Origin: Stenotrophomonas maltophilia
Lineage (GTDB): Bacteria; Pseudomonadota; Gammaproteobacteria; Xanthomonadales; Xanthomonadaceae
Direction of reading: 5' to 3'
Assembly: GCA_002387845.1 (NCBI GenBank)
Contig: DGLB01000009.1
Coordinates: forward strand, 2,028-13,423
Length of the DNA: 11,396 nt
Within the stretch, counting starts at the first letter, position 1, and each line of letters begins with the position of its first letter. This document shows positions 6,942 through 11,396 of this stretch, piece after piece. Below the pieces are notes generated by a model that was given only the letters and a program-made list of their open reading frames with translations, did not search any database and was not told the DNA's origin. A program made the translations under genes and the position numbers.

Positions 6942-7906
6942 GTCAGTTCTTCCCAGGTCGGCGGAAGGGGCCAGTTTGGCTCCTGGTTCCCATCAATCAC
7001 CCGGCGCAGGTCCCGGGTGTCGATCTGCGGGGCCAGCACGTGCACCAGTTCCAGCGCGTAATCGCGCAACACCCGGTCGCGCGGCAGCACCGCCCAGGCG
7101 ATGCATTCGTCAATCGGAGCCGGGGCCGGCCACGCACGCAGGTCTTCATCGCTGGCGTTGACCGCCATTTCCGCCAGCAGCCCCACGCCCAGGCCGGTAC
7201 GCACATAGGTCTTGATCAGGTCCGCATCCAGCGCGGTCAATGCGATGTCCGGGGTCAGGCCGGACGCGGCGAACGCACGCTGCAACGAAGAACTGCCGCG
7301 GGTGGAGGATTCGTAGCTGATCAACGGCTGCCCGGCCAGCGCATTCAGGTCAGGGGCCGCGCCGGGCCGGTCGAGCGCGTGCCCACGCGGCACCAGCACC
7401 AGCCGCCGCCAGCGATACAGCGGAATGGCCAGCCCGGCGCTTGGCTCGGCCCCGGCGGTGGAAATGATGGCGATATCGGCGTCGCCCTGGCTGAGCAGGT
7501 CCAGCGCATCGCTTTCGGCGGCCTGTTGCAGATGCACGCTGACCTGCGGGTAGGCCTGCTTGATCCGGGCCACCGCCGGCGGCAGCACGAAGCGCGCCTG
7601 GGTATGGGTGGTGGTCAGAATCAGCTGGCCCTGGCTTTCACGGCGCTGGTTGGCGGCATAGGTACGGATGTTGTTGGCCTCGGCCAACACCGCACGGGCG
7701 CGCCCGATCACCTCCACGCCGGCCGGGGTCACGGCCTCCAGGCTGCGCCCTTTACGTACAAACAGAAGAAACCCCAGCTCGTCCTCCAGCTGCTTGAGCT
7801 GCTTGGACAGGCCCGGCTGGGTGGCATGCACGCGCGAGGCGGCCAGGGTGATGTTGAGCTCGGCGTCGGCGATGGCGACCAGGTAACGGAGTTGGGTCAG
7901 CGTCAT
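6923..7906 (-). CDS. cysB: LysR-family transcriptional regulator CysB (sulfur assimilation and cysteine synthesis)
   Basis: A 327-residue LysR-type activator, close to the 324 residues of enterobacterial CysB. The start MTLTQLRYLVAIADAELNIT resembles the CysB N-terminus. The winged helix-turn-helix follows (AASRVHATQPGLSKQLKQLE). The effector domain carries the CysB signature TTTHTQARFVLPP at 98-110, with Thr100, Thr102 and Gln103 at the numbered positions that contact sulfate in CysB, and Thr202 (ESSTRGSS) also in place. It is transcribed divergently from cysK, the usual arrangement of a LysR regulator and a target. CysB normally responds to N-acetylserine or O-acetylserine and sulfide or thiosulfate; this is family knowledge. 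No Shine-Dalgarno is obvious, but the start fits the family. A related Cbl-type regulator is less likely given the cysK neighbour. Confidence 0.9.
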   Translation of the reverse strand: MTLTQLRYLVAIADAELNITLAASRVHATQPGLSKQLKQLEDELGFLLFVRKGRSLEAVTPAGVEVIGRARAVLAEANNIRTYAANQRRESQGQLILTTTHTQARFVLPPAVARIKQAYPQVSVHLQQAAESDALDLLSQGDADIAIISTAGAEPSAGLAIPLYRWRRLVLVPRGHALDRPGAAPDLNALAGQPLISYESSTRGSSSLQRAFAASGLTPDIALTALDADLIKTYVRTGLGVGLLAEMAVNASDEDLRAWPAPAPIDECIAWAVLPRDRVLRDYALELVHVLAPQIDTRDLRRVIDGNQEPNWPLPPTWEELTQTITV

Positions 7907-7936
7907 GGGCGTGCCGCGAAAGGGTAAGGGAACGGC

Positions 7937-8005
7937 TTGACTGTAAGACAGTTGCCGTCACCAGCTTATAACCAAATGTTGTTTATGAAGGTAATCACTT
8001 CATTT
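7937..8005. promoter_or_regulatory. cysB-cysK divergent control region with candidate CysB operators
   Basis: An AT-rich patch in GC-rich DNA between the two start codons. Two inverted repeats stand out: ACTGT-AAG-ACAGT (7940-7952), closer to cysB, and ATGAAG-N7-CTTCAT (7985-8003), closer to cysK. Between them TTATAACC and GTTTATG (7966-7987) form an imperfect dyad. TTGACT (7937-7942) is a possible -35, but no -10 sits at standard spacing, as is common for activator-dependent promoters. Such dyads suit a LysR dimer. Assignment to CysB rests on the neighbouring gene. Confidence 0.5.
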
Positions 8006-8020
8006 CGCGGGGTCATATGC

Positions 8021-8040
8021 CGGCGCTACGGTCAGCGCTG
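8021..8040 (+). other. Hairpin in the cysK leader
   Basis: CGGCGCT pairs with AGCGCTG across a 6-base loop (7 bp including one G-U). Overlapping it is a perfect 10-bp palindrome, TCAGCGCTGA (8032-8041). The left arm reads GTAGCGCCGG on the minus strand, like the end of the GTAG repeats elsewhere in the window, so it may be a repeat remnant. It lies about 40 bp before the cysK start and leaves the GGAG ribosome site free. Confidence 0.35.
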
Positions 8041-8080
8041 AGCCGTCTGGCCCCCTTCACGTTCTCCTGCGGAGCATCCC

Positions 8081-9040
8081 ATGGCCCTGTACAACTCGAT
8101 CCTGGACACCGTTGGCAACACCCCGGTGGTGCGCCTGAACCGGATCGCCCCCGCGCACGTCACCCTGTATGCCAAGGTCGAGTCGTTCAACCCCGGTGGT
8201 TCGGTCAAGGACCGCCTGGCCCTGGCGATCATCCTGGACGCCGAAGCGCGCGGCCTGCTCAAACCCGGCGACACCATCGTGGAAGCCACCTCGGGCAACA
8301 CCGGCGTGGCACTGGCGATGGTGGCCGCCGCGCGCGGCTACAAGTTCGTCGCCACCATGGTGGAGACCTTCTCGATCGAACGCCGCAAGCTGATGCGTGC
8401 CTATGGGGCCAAGGTGATCCTGACCCCGGCCGCCGAGCGCGGCTCGGGCATGGTCCGGCGCGCCAAGGAGCTGGCCGAGGAGCACGGCTGGTTCCTGGCC
8501 AGCCAGTTCACCAACCCGGCCAACCCGGCCTACCACCGCAACACCACGGCCGCGGAGATCCTGCGTGACTTCGCCGGCAAGCGGCTGGACTACTTCGTCA
8601 CCGGCTGGGGCACCGGCGGCACCCTGACCGGTGTCGGCGAGGTGCTGAAGGTCGCCCGCCCGGAAACCCGGATCATTGCCACCGAACCGGAAGGCGCAGC
8701 GCTGCTGGGCGGCGCCGAGTGGAAGCCGCACAAGATCCAGGGCTGGACCCCGGACTTCGTGCCGGACGTGCTCAACCGTGAAATCTACGACCAGCTGTTG
8801 AACATCGACGACGCCCGCGCGATCGAGACCTCGCGCCGGCTGGCGGCCGAGGAAGGGATCTTCGTGGGCATCTCGGCCGGGGCCACGGTGGCCAGCGCGC
8901 TGGATGTGGCGGCCAAAGCTGAACCCGGCAGTGTGTTGCTGGCGATGCTGCCCGATACCGGCGAGCGCTATTTCTCCACGCCACTGTTTGCCGACATCAA
9001 TGAGGGGTCGGATGACGAGTGGCTGGCCGGTACACCGTAG
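8081..9040 (+). CDS. cysK: Cysteine synthase A (O-acetylserine sulfhydrylase)
   Basis: A 319-residue PLP enzyme that makes cysteine from O-acetylserine and sulfide in the cytoplasm. Lys43 in NPGGSVKDR is the PLP Schiff-base lysine. TSGNTG (70-75) binds the substrate carboxylate, GWGTGGTLTG (175-184) holds the PLP phosphate, and Ser265 in GISAGA contacts the pyridine nitrogen. HKIQG (217-221) and PDTGERYFSTPLFADI (291-306) are typical of CysK. GGAG six bases upstream fixes the ATG. CysM-type enzymes are similar, but length and the C-terminal motifs favour CysK. It faces cysB across a shared control region and is likely CysB-activated. Its TAG stop lies within the GTAG end of an inverted repeat, and a terminator follows at 9129. 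Confidence 0.95.
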   Translation: MALYNSILDTVGNTPVVRLNRIAPAHVTLYAKVESFNPGGSVKDRLALAIILDAEARGLLKPGDTIVEATSGNTGVALAMVAAARGYKFVATMVETFSIERRKLMRAYGAKVILTPAAERGSGMVRRAKELAEEHGWFLASQFTNPANPAYHRNTTAAEILRDFAGKRLDYFVTGWGTGGTLTGVGEVLKVARPETRIIATEPEGAALLGGAEWKPHKIQGWTPDFVPDVLNREIYDQLLNIDDARAIETSRRLAAEEGIFVGISAGATVASALDVAAKAEPGSVLLAMLPDTGERYFSTPLFADINEGSDDEWLAGTP

Positions 9041-9101
9041 AGCGGGGCTTGCCCCGCTGCTTTAGAGGGTCGGCGGATCAGCGGGGCAAGCCCCGCTCTA
9101 C
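9037..9101. repeat. Inverted pair of GTAG (SMAG-type REP) repeats after cysK
   Basis: A 22-bp unit starting GTAGAGCGGGGC (9037-9058) recurs as its exact reverse complement at 9080-9101, 21 bases apart. Each unit is itself a hairpin (AGCGGGGC-TT-GCCCCGCT), and the pair can fold into one long stem. The GTAG terminus and dimeric layout match the SMAG repeats described in Stenotrophomonas maltophilia. The first TAG is the cysK stop codon. Confidence 0.85.
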
Positions 9102-9128
9102 GTCCCGCCGGCCGGACGATCGCCCCCC

Positions 9129-9159
9129 ACGCCCACCTTCACGGTGGGCGTTCTCGTTT
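9129..9159 (+). terminator. Intrinsic terminator downstream of cysK
   Basis: A perfect 9-bp stem (ACGCCCACC / GGTGGGCGT) with loop TTCAC is followed by TCTCGTTT, a T-rich tail. It lies about 90 bp past the cysK stop and ahead of the macro-domain gene, so the two are likely separate transcripts. Confidence 0.7.
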
Positions 9160-9277
9160 CCGGGGCCGGGTCGCACGGTCTGAGACGGCAATGACGCAGC
9201 CTCTACCTGCCGCCGGTTACCGTGAAGCCAGGCAGCAATTCTCCCAGCACGGCCCGGCATCAAAAGGAGCGGCACGC

Positions 9278-9877
9278 ATGAAGATCGAAGTGTGGCAGGG
9301 CGACATCACGACCCTGGCGGTGGATGCGATCGTCAATGCGGCCAACGAATCCCTGCTTGGCGGGGGTGGGGTGGACGGGGCGATCCATCGGGCCGCAGGC
9401 CCGCAGTTGCTGGCCGAATGCGCGGCGCTGCCGGAAGTGCGGCCGGGCGTGCGCTGCCCGACCGGTGAAGTCCGCGCGACCGCCGCCTACAACCTGCCGG
9501 CGCGGCATGTACTGCACACGGTGGGGCCGGTCTGGAACGACGGCACCCGCGCCGAGCCGGAGCTGCTGGCCAACTGCTACTGGAAGTCACTGCAGCTGGC
9601 CGAGAGCCTGGGGCTGCATTCCATTGCGTTCCCGGCCATCAGCTGCGGCGTGTTCGGTTATCCGCTGCACCAGGCCGCGCAGATTGCCGCCACCGAAACC
9701 CTGGCCTGGCAGCGCTCGCACCGCGAACCGCAGCGGATCATCCTGGTGGCCTACAACGCGGCCACGTTCAAGGCCTACCAGTCGGCATTGGCCGCGCTGG
9801 GGCAGCCGGTGGAGCCGCCTGCGGCGGCGTTCGTGGCGAACCTGGGCCTGGCGCTGCCGCCGGCAGCCGCGCTGTAG
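9278..9877 (+). CDS. Macro-domain protein, MacroD/YmdB-type O-acetyl-ADP-ribose deacetylase
   Basis: A 199-residue single macro domain. It is predicted to hydrolyse O-acetyl-ADP-ribose and possibly remove mono-ADP-ribose from proteins in the cytoplasm. GDITTLAVDAIVNAANESLLGG opens the ADP-ribose pocket. Asn23 and Asp33 (GGGGVDGAIHRAAG) correspond to catalytic Asn25 and Asp35 of Escherichia coli YmdB. YNLPARHVLHTVGPVW (71-86) and the phosphate loop SCGVFGYP (122-129) follow. The ATG at 9278 is chosen because AAAGGAG lies eight bases upstream; an in-frame ATG at 9191 would add 29 residues with no domain value. An Ala/Pro-rich tail of roughly 25 residues extends past the domain. It converges with the M1 peptidase gene, and an inverted repeat fills the gap. 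Confidence 0.93.
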   Translation: MKIEVWQGDITTLAVDAIVNAANESLLGGGGVDGAIHRAAGPQLLAECAALPEVRPGVRCPTGEVRATAAYNLPARHVLHTVGPVWNDGTRAEPELLANCYWKSLQLAESLGLHSIAFPAISCGVFGYPLHQAAQIAATETLAWQRSHREPQRIILVAYNAATFKAYQSALAALGQPVEPPAAAFVANLGLALPPAAAL

Positions 9878-9880
9878 GAC

Positions 9881-9942
9881 GGTAGCGCCGGCCGTTGGCC
9901 GGTTGTCAGGTCCGCGTGGGCCGGCCAACGGCCGGCGCTACC
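9881..9942. repeat. Inverted pair of GTAG (SMAG-type REP) repeats between convergent genes
   Basis: The 22-bp unit starting GGTAGCGCCGGCC (9881-9902) recurs as its exact reverse complement at 9921-9942, with an 18-base loop. It starts 4 bp after the macro-domain gene, and its right end supplies the TAG stop codon of the M1 peptidase gene. It could act as a bidirectional terminator or mRNA 3'-end stabiliser. The unit sequence differs from the pair after cysK, so these are two variants of the family. Confidence 0.85.
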
Positions 9943-11245
9943 GGGACGCCGAATACACCCACGCATCAAAGAACGCCTGCAGCGAACGACCAGCCGCGTG
10001 TTCCATTGCACGCTGGAAATCCGCGGTCACCACCGACTGCCCGTCGTGTGCCCGGGTGTAGGCGCGGATTCCCCGCCAGAATGCCTCGTCGCCCATCTCC
10101 GCGCGCAGCAGGTGCAGCACATAGGCACCCTTCTGGTAGACCACCGCGCGGTCATCTGCGGTAGGGACCCGCCAGTCCGGAAACACCAGCGGGCGATCGC
10201 TGCCCTTGGCACGCAGTGCCTCCAGACGCGTGCGCCACGCCGTGACCTTTGCCTGGTACGCCACCTCGCCCTGCGCGTGCTGCAGGTAGGCCGCCGTCAT
10301 GAAGTTGGCGAACCCCTCGTTGAGCCAGAAGTGTTCCCAGCCTGCACACGTGACCCGGTTGCCCCACCATTGGTGCGCGGCTTCATGTGCGATCAGCGCG
10401 ATCTGATCCGGGTCGTCCACGACTTCCTTTCCATAGGCTTCCGACATCACTGACAACCCCGCCATTTCCTGACCGATGGTGCGCGCCACCAGTACCTGGC
10501 TGTAGTCGCCCGGATACGGAAGCCCTGCCTTGTCGGCGAAGAAATCGAGCATGTCGCCGGTGCCGGCGAAGATCTGTTTCAGTTGCTGCGGTGAGCGGTC
10601 TACCGAAAGCAGGCTCAGCCCGGTTGCCCCGTGCTGCACTGTGGCTTCCTGATAGCGGCCCGCCGCGAATCCGTATACGTAGGCCGGCATGGGCGTATCC
10701 AACACCCAGCGGTGCTCCACCCGCCCGTCCGGCAACGCGCGTGAGGCCATGGCACGCCCGGTGCCTGCCGCCTTGATGTCCGGCGGCAGCGTCAATGAGA
10801 GCGCGAGTGTCGCCCGCTCGTCAGGTGCATCGATGGACGGCATCCATTGGCTGGTGGAGAAGACGGTGTAGACCTCGTCACGTTCCGGGGCGAACTCCAG
10901 GCCGAACGGCGGTGCGCCCTCGTAGTGGAGTTGCAGCGTGGTCGGTGCGTCCATCGGCGCGGGTTGGTCCAAGGTGATCCGCACGCGGCCGTTGTGTTGT
11001 TCGTATGCGAGCGTGCGCCCGCCCTGGATGATCGAGGTCACGTTCAATGCCCCGCTGTCCAGCAGCACCTCGGTGGTGTCTTCGCGGGTACCTGTCAGTG
11101 TCAGCGAAAGACGTCCCTTTATGCGTTTGGCGGCAATATCAGGGACCAATGCAACGTCATAGTGAAGGATGTTTACGGCGCGAGTGTTAGAGGCCAGCGC
11201 CGGCGTTGATGGAAGCAGGAGCGCAGCGATGAGCCAGGGGCGCAT
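9938..11245 (-). CDS. Secreted M1-family zinc metallopeptidase, short form with altered GAMEN motif
   Basis: A 435-residue exported protein. A signal peptide (MRPWLIAALLLPSTPALAS) predicts a periplasmic or secreted product. An N-terminal beta domain of about 200 residues precedes the thermolysin-like catalytic domain. The zinc site is intact: HEAAH at 287-291 with the third ligand Glu310 (WLNEGFANF), 18 residues later as in M1 enzymes. Tyr370 (VVYQKGAYVLHLLR) matches the conserved transition-state tyrosine. The N-terminal-amine motif GxMEN is replaced by IGQEMAGLSVMSE (257-269). The Glu aligns (Glu260) but the Asn becomes Met. The protein lacks the large C-terminal helical domain of 600-900-residue M1 enzymes. 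It is probably a peptidase, but strict aminopeptidase specificity is uncertain. No strong ribosome site precedes the ATG. Its stop codon lies inside the 9921-9942 repeat. Confidence 0.92.
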   Translation of the reverse strand: MRPWLIAALLLPSTPALASNTRAVNILHYDVALVPDIAAKRIKGRLSLTLTGTREDTTEVLLDSGALNVTSIIQGGRTLAYEQHNGRVRITLDQPAPMDAPTTLQLHYEGAPPFGLEFAPERDEVYTVFSTSQWMPSIDAPDERATLALSLTLPPDIKAAGTGRAMASRALPDGRVEHRWVLDTPMPAYVYGFAAGRYQEATVQHGATGLSLLSVDRSPQQLKQIFAGTGDMLDFFADKAGLPYPGDYSQVLVARTIGQEMAGLSVMSEAYGKEVVDDPDQIALIAHEAAHQWWGNRVTCAGWEHFWLNEGFANFMTAAYLQHAQGEVAYQAKVTAWRTRLEALRAKGSDRPLVFPDWRVPTADDRAVVYQKGAYVLHLLRAEMGDEAFWRGIRAYTRAHDGQSVVTADFQRAMEHAAGRSLQAFFDAWVYSASR

Positions 11246-11320
11246 GGAGAATCCGTTCGGAGTGCGGGTTTTCGATCGTGCCAGATGTGATGAGGTGATG
11301 CAGAGTGCACGCGAACGGCA

Positions 11321-11342
11321 GCCGGGCAGAGCCCGGCTCTAC
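11321..11342 (-). repeat. Single GTAG (SMAG-type) repeat upstream of the M1 peptidase gene
   Basis: On the minus strand the unit reads GTAGAGCCGGGCTCTGCCC and ends in GGC, a hairpin of GCCGGGC / GCCCGGC with a 3-base loop. It is a monomer with no inverted partner nearby. It lies about 75 bp upstream of the peptidase start. The remaining bases to the window edge show no gene I can support. Confidence 0.7.
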
Positions 11343-11396
11343 GTGGGATTTTGATTGTTCCTTGGCCACCGGCACCCTTTCGAAGGCGGGTCGGGG

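Noticed and set aside
6938..7927. A 329-codon plus-strand frame covering cysB.
   Set aside because: It mirrors cysB almost exactly on the opposite strand; the CysB protein is recognisable and this translation is not.
8005..8080. A riboswitch or attenuator in the cysK leader.
   Set aside because: Only a short hairpin is visible; there is no known aptamer pattern, T-run or leader peptide with Cys codons.
8057..8731. A 224-codon minus-strand frame antisense to cysK.
   Set aside because: Shadow of a strongly conserved enzyme gene, with a skewed composition.
9191..9277. Upstream ATG extension of the macro-domain protein.
   Set aside because: The 29 extra residues precede the domain and have no ribosome site; AAAGGAG at 9263-9269 fits the ATG at 9278.
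9037..9942. A CRISPR array, because of repeated palindromic units.
   Set aside because: The units differ between the two loci, occur as inverted pairs, and lack regularly sized unique spacers.
11246..11396. A short gene at the right edge.
   Set aside because: The open frames there overlap the GTAG repeat hairpin and the peptidase start, with no ribosome site or recognisable product.

Overview
The window is GC-rich, with G/C-heavy third codon positions. It carries paired palindromic intergenic repeats that begin with GTAG, as described for the SMAG repeats of Stenotrophomonas maltophilia. Together with the gene content this points to a gammaproteobacterium of the Xanthomonadaceae, most likely Stenotrophomonas or a close relative. 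The assignment is by recognition, not by a search. I see no prophage, transposase, CRISPR array, tRNA or rRNA.

Left block (1-3826, minus strand): a two-gene RND efflux unit. A periplasmic adaptor lipoprotein (2696-3826) overlaps by 4 bp (ATGA) an inner-membrane RND permease of the drug-exporting (HAE-1) type. The permease runs off the left edge after about 899 codons. No outer-membrane channel gene is visible.

Copper block (4075-6711, minus strand): a small His/Met/Cys-rich DUF2946-type protein (6223-6711) precedes a TonB-dependent copper receptor of the OprC/NosA family (4075-6135). The receptor keeps the CxxxM and HxM copper ligands known from OprC. The two probably form an operon for copper binding or uptake at the cell envelope.

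Cysteine block (6923-9040): cysB (minus) and cysK (plus) are divergent across an AT-rich 174-bp region holding two inverted repeats that could be CysB operators. This is a regulator next to its likely target, the last step of cysteine synthesis. Downstream of cysB, a palindromic 84-bp segment is flanked by two perfect 25-bp direct repeats, and the 3' end of cysB itself forms a long hairpin.

Right block (9278-11245): a MacroD-type ADP-ribose deacetylase (plus) converges on a short secreted M1-family metallopeptidase (minus) whose GAMEN motif is altered. Inverted GTAG repeat pairs lie after cysK and between the two convergent genes. In both places the GTAG end supplies a gene's TAG stop codon. 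The last 150 bases contain one more GTAG repeat monomer and no gene I can support.
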